Both the position numbers and the translations under genes were made by a program. From contig NW_005178474.1 of NCBI RefSeq assembly GCF_000341285.1, positions 186,001 through 250,000 of the forward strand: DNA of 64,000 nucleotides, given 5' to 3'. The DNA comes from Galdieria sulphuraria. Lineage: Eukaryota; Rhodophyta; Bangiophyceae; Galdieriales; Galdieriaceae. Below are positions 45,201 through 54,356 of the stretch, one piece after another. The first letter of the stretch is position 1. Each line of letters opens with the position of its first letter. Below the pieces are notes generated by a model. It was not told the DNA's origin and searched no databases. It saw only the letters and a program-made list of their open reading frames with translations.

Positions 45201-46809
45201 AAACGTAAGAAGTTTCACTTCTAACTCTTCAACTTACCGTATTCCGGAGATTGGAAGGAATCTCTAGTTTAGGGCGATGAAAATGCTCAATCATCACATC
45301 AGTAGGTAAACGTGGCAAGAAAACACCTTGCTTCCAGAAAGACGCATGTTCCAACTTTCCAATACCATGAGACACAAAGTGCCGAATCAACTTGTCTGGA
45401 GAATCATAAAACTCATCTTTGGAAACGTTAAATGATATGGCATCGTCACGCCACAGCGAGTTTGAAGATGCACTTTCATAACGTTTCTTTGAATTTGTCG
45501 ATTCCCATGACTCAAATATGATATCGCTATCATTCAAGTTCACAATAAGATGTGATAGTGAAACATTCCCACCAACGCTGCCTTCAATTGCATCACAAAC
45601 TCTTAAAAGGTCGTCGTCCAACCAGAAAGAATTGTCTAAAAGTGGGTTAGCCACTAAAGGAGCCTTAACAATGCCATCCCTGTTGTCCTTCGTTTCCTTG
45701 ACGCCTTCAACTGAATCTTTCATAACCTTGTCCTTTGAATCAACGTTAATGGGGTTTGTGTCGTCTTGTACCAAAACTTTGTCAGTGTTCGAGTCTTCGT
45801 CCGCTAATTCCCATTCCACATCTTCGTCATTATCATCGTTTTCTTTTGTAAGTGTCGAAAAGTCCCAATCTATCTCATCTTCCCAATTCCTCAGTTCGAC
45901 AGCAAAAACAGAATGGTCCGATAGTAAATCATCCGGAAAAGGTTCCATTTTTGTTTCCTGCGTGTTATAGACAGTCTTCGAACCCCACAACTTATTCCAG
46001 TTTAGAAACGAACTGTTGTTTTCCAAGTCATCTTCCACTATTTTGGATACAATATCCATATTCTGTACAGTACCAGCAAAGTGACCTTGCGTACGTCCAT
46101 ACTTTCCAGAATGTTGTGAGTCTTTCCTACCAAAAAGAAACTCTCTTCTCTTTTTTCTCTTTCTTTGCTTTTCTTGTGGAATGTCAAAAATTTCGGAGAA
46201 CCTGACCCAACCCTTTCGATAAATATTTTCACTTTCATTAAAGTCGTTCGAATTGAGTTTCTTCGGAAGGACTTTTGTTTTGGACAATTGTTTCTTTTGC
46301 TGGAGGTTTTTGTTCTTGACTTTTGGTTCATCCTGATTGACTTGTTTGTCCATCTGGGGTCCTGGTGAGGAAACGTTCTGCTCCCTGAAGACTTGCTCAC
46401 CATCTTCATCAGACTCAAAGTCATATTCGTCTCCAGCCAAGGAAACTCCTTTTGTGTCCAAAACAAGGGGGTTTTCGTTGTGTTTGAGAGAAAAACCATC
46501 TTCAACATCTAGTTCATCCTCTCCTACGTCTTCTTCGCCTACTTGAACAGCTTGTGCAGTATAACTGCCTTGTGTTCCATAGAAATCTTCTATTTGGTTT
46601 TCATTCGTTTCCGCTTGTTCTCCTTTAAGCAGTGCGGCTACTTCAGGTTCAAGTTCGCCAAGATTCAAAAAAGACAGCTGCGACAAATCCGCTCCTTCTT
46701 CGTTCAGCAATTTAGCAGCTTGTTCATCAGCAAAACCGAAAACAATTGAATTCAAGGGTTGCGTCCAGTTTCTTGTTGAGCTTTTAAACTCCTTATCGTT
46801 CAACGACAT
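42253..46809 (-). CDS. TAF1: TFIID subunit TAF1 with one degenerate bromodomain
   Basis: Largest TFIID scaffold. Exons 46809-45238, 45191-45038, 44984-44627, 44572-44236, 44182-43817, 43766-42902 and 42851-42253 give 1416 aa; introns are 46-54 nt. The N-terminal third is acidic. The DUF3591 core includes MIEHFHRPKLEIPSNLR, ILLEYGLEHTPVLVPLPGM, ASRLVKYTRLKTGD, NFFHNVYLAPDEP, the winged-helix part FVRDRVLLYVVLECL, EYGWSIIQQVGIHMF, and NLYRTPWYRAEE. A basic linker (KRAGLVPIEDQI) leads to one C-terminal bromodomain (VNPLDRTKHKDYFRIVDKEM). Animal TAF1 has two. The position that should be the acetyl-lysine-binding Asn (YN) reads FH (HNAEAFHSD). No zinc knuckle is evident. Confidence 0.9.
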
Positions 46810-46925
46810 GTTCTCGTGTTGCCAGCCAATTTTAATTCAACAATTATTGTGTGTGGAAAAGTCCACAAAGCGATAGAGCGCCTAAAAAGAGAGTGGCAAC
46901 CGCTACACAACACTTCATAGTAACT

Positions 46926-47884
46926 ATGGAACGACTACACGACACTCATGGTACGTAGACATAGTTAGAGTTTAAGATAGAATTGACTTGGAAAAAGGAG
47001 CTCCAATAAGTGAAAAAGTAGACAAGGTATTCGTACAACTTGTCCCGAAAGTGAACCAAGTTACTCAACCAAGGTTAAGTTATTGGAAGAGAATCATCAG
47101 CTTATTATGGCGGCCTTAGACTGTCAGAATAGGGGCAGATTCCAAGACTGCCTTAAGTAGGTCGTTTTCTTGTAACAAAAGTTGCCTTACAAAGATATAC
47201 TTGTAGGTACCAAGAGAGGTTACAACGGAACCTTTTTTACTTGGCTTCTTTAGCAGATGCCCAATTCAGCACCATAACTGCGTCCTATTCTGTTTCAGGA
47301 AATAGACAAGTTTTTGCGGCACAAAAGAAAGGCATTCCTTCAGGATCTCTTGATAGACCACAGCAAGTATATAGCCACCCAGGGTATCCCTACGCGCAGA
47401 CAACTTGGCAACAAGGTTCGATCGATTCCGTAGATTTTCCCAGAAAGCTAGTTACTAATAGACAAAACTTTGGAGTACCAGAAGCAGCACTTGTTCCAAA
47501 GTATATGGAAGCTCCTAACGTTGTTTCTGCAGGTAGTCAGCAACCAGTAGGTGAACCGAGTTGCGGACAGAATTCATCAAGTGAGGAAAAACGAGAAGTG
47601 CGCTATTGGACTCATGAAGAACACCAACGGTTTGTGGAGGGACTGTCCAAGTACCAAAGGGATGGTAAACCAGACCTAAAGGCAATTGCTGAGTATTTAG
47701 GAACTAGAACTCCAACTCAAGTAAGAGAAGCAACTTATGATAATGGTTTGCTAGTGATTGTTTCTTTCGTTAGGTTCGAAGCCATTATCAGAAGTACATT
47801 TTGAAGTTGAGAAAGTCGCAACAAGAAAATATTTCGACCAACCAATCCTCTATACAACATGACGCTTTGCATACTTTTAACTAG
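46926..47884 (+). CDS. SSXT (SS18/GIF) domain fused to SHAQKYF-type MYB domain
   Basis: Exons 46926-46950, 47027-47156, 47207-47720 and 47774-47884 give 259 aa. The N-terminal part is an SSXT/SNH domain: KLLEENHQLIMAALDCQNRG, then RFQDCLKYQERLQRNLFYLA and SLADAQ. It aligns with animal SS18 and plant AN3/GIF1, coactivators that bind SWI/SNF. A Gln/Pro/Ser-rich linker follows. The C-terminal MYB repeat reads RYWTHEEHQRFVEGLSKYQ, a recognition helix GTRTPTQVRSHYQKYILKL (SHAQKYF class, here SHYQKYI). Its second Trp position is Leu. The first exon (25 nt) is the least certain; without it the SSXT domain is still clear. Divergent from TAF1, about 117 nt apart. Confidence 0.8.
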
Positions 47885-48014
47885 TTGTTAAGAGGCCTAC
47901 AGAAGTGGAATCTTCTCTGTGAATAGATATGTCTTCGTTTGTGCATATATAAGTACACAAGTATTCTGTTGGATATACAACTCCTTCGGTAAAAGTAATG
48001 TATGATAGTCACAT

Positions 48015-48505
48015 TTATTTGGTTTTCATACGGTCTCGCTTTCGTCTGCGTTTTAGTTTATGTTTATTCATTTTCTTCTTTCTTTTCTTAAGCACACTTC
48101 CAAGTTCCATATCCACTAAAGGGCACTGAGTATCCTGTATTATTGGGTTTTCCACAGAGTTCTAACACTTTGTTTTATTCTGTCTCCAAAGATTCTGACT
48201 ATACACTTACTTTGCCACTTTCGTTGATAAACCACAAGGTACTCCAATCATTGGAAATTTTCCTAATATCAAACTGAACTTTGAATGAAAGACAACAACA
48301 ACGACAGTTTCACTTAGGCACATACCGGCCAAGACACTGAAAGCCCCACCTTTTCTGATGGTAACCTATTGTACTTGAAATAGTTTGTAAAAGCCCCATT
48401 CATTTTGTTATCTTGGATCTTTACGGTTTGAGAAATATTTATGCTCAGTCTTTCTACATTGGGAAGCAAAACGTGTTTCCATAAAGTGAACAAACTAGTT
48501 CGCAT
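48015..48505 (-). CDS. mS38: Mitochondrial small-subunit ribosomal protein mS38 (COX24/AURKAIP1)
   Basis: Three exons (48505-48326, 48273-48211, 48161-48015), with introns of 49 and 52 nt, give 129 aa. The C-terminus is the diagnostic mS38 block: SVLKKRKKKMNKHKLKRRRK, then RDRMKTK. In mammals and yeast this very basic tail wraps the mitoribosomal small subunit, and yeast Cox24 is needed for COX1 translation. The N-terminal half (MRTSLFTLWKHVLLPNVERL) is basic and amphipathic, as for a mitochondrial presequence. Single-exon gene finding would miss it because the diagnostic exon is short and lacks its own start. Confidence 0.85.
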
Positions 48506-48595
48506 GCTTTCTTTACTCAACCCAATCGATTTTGGAGTTGCTGAAAATAGATGATTGTGTGGTTCAACGCTTGCATTTAGGTTTCTTGTTTTTGT

Positions 48596-50027
48596 ATGAC
48601 AGAAATCGGATTGAAAGAACTTGACAAAGATTCCTCACAGCCTTTTATTCGGTTGGTTTCCAAGCTTTGCTGTGAAGCTGCTGGTGTGGCTGAAGTACAC
48701 GGTTTCCCGGGAACCTTGCCACTTACCTTAAGTAGACGTCATATTGATATGATTTGTCACAACGACTATGTTTTGTTAGAAAAAAGTGATGGTACTCGTT
48801 ATTTCTTATTGATTTTGGAGGTATCAGTTTTTTTCGTTTCAGTTGATGAAATGATCAATCTGTAGAACCATGCTTTTCTCATCGACCGAAAATATTCATT
48901 TTATCCTATCGTACCCAAACCACCATTTCCTTTACCCAACGAAGCAATGAATTCCACTGTTCAAGAACATCACGAAACCTTGTTGGACGGCGAGTTATGT
49001 GTCAATTTGGCTACCGATACTTGGGAATACTTGGTATATGATGTGGTTGCTATACAAGGAGACCATCGAATAGGACAAAAGAATTATCGCAGCCGCATGT
49101 TGGCAGTCGAAGATTGGGTTGTACGCCCTCGCTTATTAGCTGCTTCCACTGCAGGAAGTTTGCGAATTAGAATCAAAGATGTTTACGAGAAAACGGAAAT
49201 TGATCGATTATTTTCAAGAATATATAAGAACGAGGATCGTGACTATGTTTATGAGAACGGACATCGTTTCGATGGTTGTGTCTGTAATCGAAACGATGGT
49301 CTCATTTTTACTCCTGTTCAGTTAGCTTATCCACTAAAGAGTTGTTCAGCATTACTCAAATGGAAGTATCCTTTGTACAACTCTGTGGATTTTATGTTGT
49401 TTATTGAAGTAGATGGAGGTAATGAGGAGGATCCGAGAGTATGTTTTGAAAGAAATTTTTCGATAGTTGTTCAGCATCTTTGTAGAATATTCACACCTAT
49501 TTGGGATACAAAGGAGACCGTGGAGTAGTAAGATATCGAGAAGTCTTCTTTCCATCCAGTTTGAAGAAAAAGTGGGCCGAGTCACGTTTGGAACATCATG
49601 AAAAGATCATCGAATGTTCTTATGACCGAATGGCTGGAGAATGGAGGTATTTATGGATGACTAGGAAAGTATTGAATTCTTTATCATGAAGTTAGGTATT
49701 TGCGACACCGTACCGATAAAACCACACCTAATTATTCGACGACTGTTATGGATACTCTGGAGTCCACTGCAGAATCTATTACAAGGGAAGAGCTTATAGA
49801 TCGCATTAAAAAGAACACGAAAGCTACGAAGCCGACCCTATCACAAAGACGACCATCTTGGAAGGTATTTGAACTTTTTGTGGAGTTGCCTTATATGAAT
49901 AGCAATTGTTTTTTAGATAGAAGATGACGACCTCTTCAACGATAGTAACAATCCAAAATATCGTAAAACCACTCCCATTTCACTCCTTCCACCTCCCTCT
50001 TTTATCCAAAATAACAACTCAGTGTAA
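48596..50027 (+). CDS. mRNA capping enzyme, guanylyltransferase only
   Basis: Transfers GMP to the 5' diphosphate end of pre-mRNA. Exons 48596-48820, 48866-49438, 49486-49646, 49696-49864 and 49917-50027 give 412 aa. The nucleotidyl-lysine motif is EKSDGTRYFLL (KxDG). Later motifs are FLIDRKYSFY (III-like), LLDGELCVN, RFDGCVCNRNDGLIF, ALLKWKYP (V), and EWRYLRHRTDKTTPN (VI). There is no cysteine-phosphatase-type triphosphatase domain, unlike the fused plant and animal enzymes, so this resembles the separate fungal arrangement. The C-terminal 30 residues are Pro/Asn-rich. The CDS overlaps the end of TSR1 by 9 nt, tail to tail. Confidence 0.92.
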
Positions 50028-52391
50028 AGGATATTGCCAATACTCTTCTCTGGTCACCCATTTTGGAAAAATTCTTTTATAGATACTTAAACAAACTGTA
50101 TCTTGAGCCTTTAAATGACCATTGAATCGGCATTTCATATAACCATGAGTACCAACAGGTTCTTCAATGTTTCCTAGGCGTCCTCGCTTTGTCCAAAGTG
50201 GATATGGCTGAAACCAAAGGATATCTTCACGATTGAAGAACATATAACGAACAACTGCTCTTGATTTGAATACTCTATAAGGAAACCCCGACAAAACGAT
50301 GCGTTTCAAAATGATGCGATCCGTATCTATGGAAAGTATAGAACCTCGTGCAATAAGATGGTCTTGACTCGGTTTGATGACGAGTACAGGAGCTGGAGGA
50401 TATACACAAGGTCCATATATGGAGGCAACAATAGTTTGATGATTAGGTAGAAACTTGATATATTTCAGTTTTTGGGAATGATTGACTGTTACTGAAAAGA
50501 TAGGTCTAGCCAGATATTTGAAAAATCCACATTGAATTTCCAACAAGTCTTTTGACTTTACCACTGAAGAAGCACTGCAAGGTAACTTATCTGTCGGCAA
50601 CTCAAAGTTGTCAGTTTGTGTTCCATCCTCTTCTTCCCTCTGTAAATGATAATCGAATAGAGTACGTCTGATGTGGAAATGAATGACAGAATATCGATGT
50701 TCATTGCGATGCAAACATACTGCAATAAGAGAACGTCCACAAAGATGTTCAAAAAGACTAGCAACATGATCTCTTTCGCTCTCTTCCACATGCAAATAGA
50801 ATGCAACATACATTCCAGACTCGATGATATCCCCATTATGATTATGTTGTAACAACTTGTTTTCTAATGCCAACTGCTTCTTTCTAAAGGCATTGAAGTT
50901 GGGAAATTTGAATATTCGTTTGTATTCTGGTGGTAAGTCCTGTTCTGCATCCCATTCTGAGTTGGCCAAAGAATCCAGTCCTCGATATTTGCGGAATCGT
51001 TCTCTTGCGGGTTGATCAAGAGGAGTATCTCTTTCATCAGGAAATAGTAACTCGTCCTTCATTTCATTGCGAAGCTTTTCTAATTCATCTTTGTCAATAA
51101 CTGTGTCGTCTTCATGATTCACAAGTTCCATTTCATTATCGCTGCTAGGCTCGTCATGAGTGGTTGACTGGATGTAAGTCTCATACGCATCTGTGGGTTC
51201 TTGAAAATGGTTATCTTCCTCCTCTGGAAATGATAAATATTCATTATTCTCTATCGAATCGGAATAGTCATCATCCATATGCTCTTCAATGGGTTCTTTA
51301 TCGGTAATATCTTCTTCATAAAAGGATGTTGTAGAGTCAAACGATGGATCACCAGGAATAGTTTCCAATATGACTTTTTCAGTGTCTTCCCAATCCATAA
51401 TCTTGTGAATTGACTTTTTAGGACAAGGCTCCTTCTTTGTTGTTATTTTGATGGGTTGAAAGATTCCTATTCCAGACAAATATAACAATTGCTTACATAA
51501 CCAAGGCCTTCCACGAATATAACCCACAACTTGAAGCACGTTTTTATCCACCCACTGACAACTGTCTCCAAGAACATAAGAACGTGATTCCCTCCATTTC
51601 GGTCTTCGAGGTGTCTTCGTTGCTACTCCTCGTATCAACTGATAAATTTGTCCCTGATGACTTAGTGGAATAGGACGTACTTGTTCAACTTCTTCTGCAA
51701 CACTCTGATCTACCAGAAATTGCGCTCTGTGCTTTCTAACTGCGTTCATTTCATGTTGTTTCAATAAGTCTTCATGGTCTCGTCTTTTTTCTGGAAACAT
51801 GGCTATCGGTATCAAACGAGAAACACCCATCGTTCTCAAAACCTCTAAACAATAACTTGCGGGTGTAAAGTCTTCAGCCAACTCATCCGCATAAAATACA
51901 GGAACCACGACATCCGAAATTTTCAATAGATCGACAACTCTAGAAAGGTCTTCCATATCCACGGACAACAAGTTCCAACGAGTAGAGGCTTCGTCACTGG
52001 TGCCTTTAAGCAAAATGTAATCATTCCACTGTAAAAGTGACCTATGTGAGGTCACTGCCGGTGACTCTAGAATCCACTGATGCAACTCATGTGCGTTAGC
52101 TGAAGCAGTAAACGGAACAAGTAACACAATTACAGGGGCATCCGAGAGAGCCGCTTTTCTCCTCTTTTCCAATAGTGACATAGTTTTTGCCTTTCTCAAC
52201 TGCTTTTGTTTATTTTCACGTTCCAATTTGTTGGATAGCCTTTTATTGGTTTTGATGGTATCAGGTATTGACTCTACTCTTCCTTTACTTTCATCTTTCA
52301 AACTTCGTTTGGATGCGTGTCTTTGACCTTTTTTGAAAGCTTTATTTCTTTGTCTTAGTAAAGAGGAACGATGATGAAAGTTGTCCATCAT
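50019..52391 (-). CDS. TSR1: Pre-rRNA-processing protein TSR1
   Basis: GTPase-like but inactive late factor of 40S subunit assembly, related to BMS1. 790 aa from the ATG at 52391 (human 804); the frame upstream has no ATG. The N-terminus HHRSSLLRQRNKAFKKGQRH matches TSR1. A degenerate G-domain lies around residues 75-230. An acidic middle (about 330-450) follows, and the C-terminal RIBIOP_C-type half holds GLDSLANSEWDAEQDLPPEY, KFPNFNAFRKKQL, VASIYGPCVYPPAPVLV and a tail with GHLKAQDTVCLSIYKRIFP then KW. The C-terminal signature is strong. Confidence 0.95.
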   Translation of the reverse strand: MMDNFHHRSSLLRQRNKAFKKGQRHASKRSLKDESKGRVESIPDTIKTNKRLSNKLERENKQKQLRKAKTMSLLEKRRKAALSDAPVIVLLVPFTASANAHELHQWILESPAVTSHRSLLQWNDYILLKGTSDEASTRWNLLSVDMEDLSRVVDLLKISDVVVPVFYADELAEDFTPASYCLEVLRTMGVSRLIPIAMFPEKRRDHEDLLKQHEMNAVRKHRAQFLVDQSVAEEVEQVRPIPLSHQGQIYQLIRGVATKTPRRPKWRESRSYVLGDSCQWVDKNVLQVVGYIRGRPWLCKQLLYLSGIGIFQPIKITTKKEPCPKKSIHKIMDWEDTEKVILETIPGDPSFDSTTSFYEEDITDKEPIEEHMDDDYSDSIENNEYLSFPEEEDNHFQEPTDAYETYIQSTTHDEPSSDNEMELVNHEDDTVIDKDELEKLRNEMKDELLFPDERDTPLDQPARERFRKYRGLDSLANSEWDAEQDLPPEYKRIFKFPNFNAFRKKQLALENKLLQHNHNGDIIESGMYVAFYLHVEESERDHVASLFEHLCGRSLIAVCLHRNEHRYSVIHFHIRRTLFDYHLQREEEDGTQTDNFELPTDKLPCSASSVVKSKDLLEIQCGFFKYLARPIFSVTVNHSQKLKYIKFLPNHQTIVASIYGPCVYPPAPVLVIKPSQDHLIARGSILSIDTDRIILKRIVLSGFPYRVFKSRAVVRYMFFNREDILWFQPYPLWTKRGRLGNIEEPVGTHGYMKCRFNGHLKAQDTVCLSIYKRIFPKWVTREEYWQYPLH

Positions 52392-52450
52392 CAGACCATC
52401 CAAAAATAGTTTACGGGCCGCTCGACTTTCCCAAAGCAACGAAGAAACGA

Positions 52451-53396
52451 TTACAAATGTAAATATTCATCATTCCATAAACGAATAGTTCCATCGTCTG
52501 AACCTGAAGCAAAACTATCACCCATAGGAGAAAAACGAACACACCAAACCGGTCCATGATGTCCATGAAAAGTGTTAAGCAATTGTTTGGTATTCCTTTC
52601 ATAGAGTCTAATTTGCAGATCTCGACCACTAACAACAACATGATTTCCACTTAAACTAGCTGATTCGGAGTCCTGTGGAATAATCATGGAGTCTAACTTA
52701 CAAAAGTGATCCAAATCCCAAAACTGCAAACCATTTGCAGCCACCGCACTTAACATCGAAGTTGATCCTATCTTGGATATTTGTGCAGATTTAATATCAC
52801 TGGTATCCAATTCTAGCTTTTGTATAGGCTTTCCTGAACGAATATCCCAAACTATAAGAAAAGGTTCATCTCCTCCACTCACTATTAAGTTATGTCCACT
52901 TCCAAAGAACCGAGCAAATCTAACGATTCCTTTATGGCCTTCCAAAACTGAAATAGGCTCTGGTTTTTCTCCTCCAGTCAAATCAAAAACATGTATAGTC
53001 TTCATATTGCCTCCGACAAGTACTTTAGTACTATCCTCAGAAAACGATGCGGCACGACAGATATGCGATAGAGAGTATGTCCTCAGACAAAGTCCATTGA
53101 GAGCGTTCCATATCCTACAAGTAAAATCAGCCCCTCCAGTAACTGCTAAAGTGGCAGTGTTGTTTAAGGAAGCAGTCCACACAGCTCCTTTATGTCCTGT
53201 AAAAGTTCCCAACCAATTACCTGTTGCCCCATCCCGCAACATAGGATAACCATCTATAACAAGTCATTGAAGCAACCAGGCTACTTTTCAGAAACTTACC
53301 CAAGCAAGCGCTAATAAGAAAATATCCATCGACAGTGACTGGACTATATTCTAGTTCAACAATTCCACGACTATGTCCTGGACACACCAAAGGCAT
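52451..53396 (-). CDS. STRAP: STRAP-like WD40 protein
   Basis: Exons 53396-53300 and 53253-52451 (intron 46 nt) give 299 aa. Six to seven WD repeats follow a short lead: CPGHSRGIVELEYSP, GTFTGHKGAVWTASLN, GGADFTCRIWNALNG, HVFDLTGGEKPE, SGGDEPFLIVWDIRSG, GPVWCVRFSPMGDSFASGSD, and DGTIRLW. This order and GYPMLRDGATGNWLG match STRAP/unrip, a partner of the SMN complex in snRNP assembly and of translation initiation factors. The start at 53396 is the first ATG; an upstream GTG frame is not used. Only 60 nt separate it from TSR1. Confidence 0.9.
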
Positions 53397-53444
53397 AACC
53401 AAACCGGAAATGAAGTGCAACACATTGAAATGGATTTTTGCTAT

Positions 53445-54279
53445 TCAGTCTTTCGGACTGAACCACACATCGTCTTGTTCAAACAAGTCTTTTACAGACT
53501 CTTCATCACTTTGTTCTCGCTCTTTTTTAGATTTGTAATGTTTTTTAATAGCTTTCTTTCGACGATTGGCTTTCCTCGCCCTTATCTTTGCAATCTATAA
53601 GAAACAGCAAGCACTTCGAAATAGCAACCAAAAATATTTGTAAAGTGGTTTACCTTTTGAGCTACTTTCGACTCTTCTCCTCGATAATAAAGGTCAATTT
53701 TTTCCCTATACAAATTGTCAGACAATGAACCTATTTCGAAACAAGTTGGACAATACTTCAACCGCTGACGTGCTATTTGCCTGTTCCTGAATTGTGACCT
53801 AGACTCTTGACATTTCACCCAAATACCAGTTGGTTTATGAACAAGAACCACGCAGCTTTCTGTCTTATTGATACTTTGACCCCCAGGACCACCTCCACGG
53901 ATAAATTTCTCGTCCAAATCTTGCTCCCTCAACTCTATACTCTATAGGAGTCATAAGACCCTGGCGACACAAAAAAGAAAAATACGGCACAAACCATGTG
54001 TTCAACTTGGAGTTTATTCATTTGTTGTTTCAGCACAGACTCTTGTGATTGATTTTCTGAAGAGTTGTCGCTTGTACTACACAAAGTTGCGCCTTGTGAA
54101 AACAACGACGAGGGCTTCTTACAAAACAACAACATATTCTTGCAACAACCAAAAGACTGAAAAACTAAGTGAGGACGACAATGTTGATGGATACATATCT
54201 GACGTGATAAGCTAAAGAAACAACGAGGAAACAAAGTGTTCAGCATCACTCTTCCCGAGAACATCAACGATGTACCCAT
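53445..54279 (-). CDS. MTRFR: MTRFR (C12orf65)-type peptidyl-tRNA hydrolase / release-factor homologue
   Basis: Exons 54279-53995, 53941-53654 and 53594-53445 give 240 aa. The GGQ domain reads LDEKFIRGGGPGGQSINKTE, then SCVVLVHKPTGIWVKC and ESRSQFRNRQIARQRLK, as in organellar ribosome-rescue factors. A basic C-terminal helix (ARKANRRKKAIKKHYKSKK) is the ribosome-binding tail typical of ArfB/MTRFR. The first 50 residues (LNTLFPRCFFSLSRQICIHQ) look like a mitochondrial presequence. Stop-codon recognition domains of RF1/RF2 are absent. Predicted to release nascent chains from stalled mitoribosomes. Confidence 0.88.
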
Positions 54280-54356
54280 CAAAATATGCTTCTCATTACA
54301 ATTCTGTTGAACATCTTATATCAAATATTTACCAATTTTTTTATTCACAAATATAA

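Noticed and set aside
45518-45970. Long Ser-rich plus-strand frame within TAF1
   Set aside because: Antisense of the acidic TAF1 N-terminus; Ser/Phe-rich composition is typical of such shadows.
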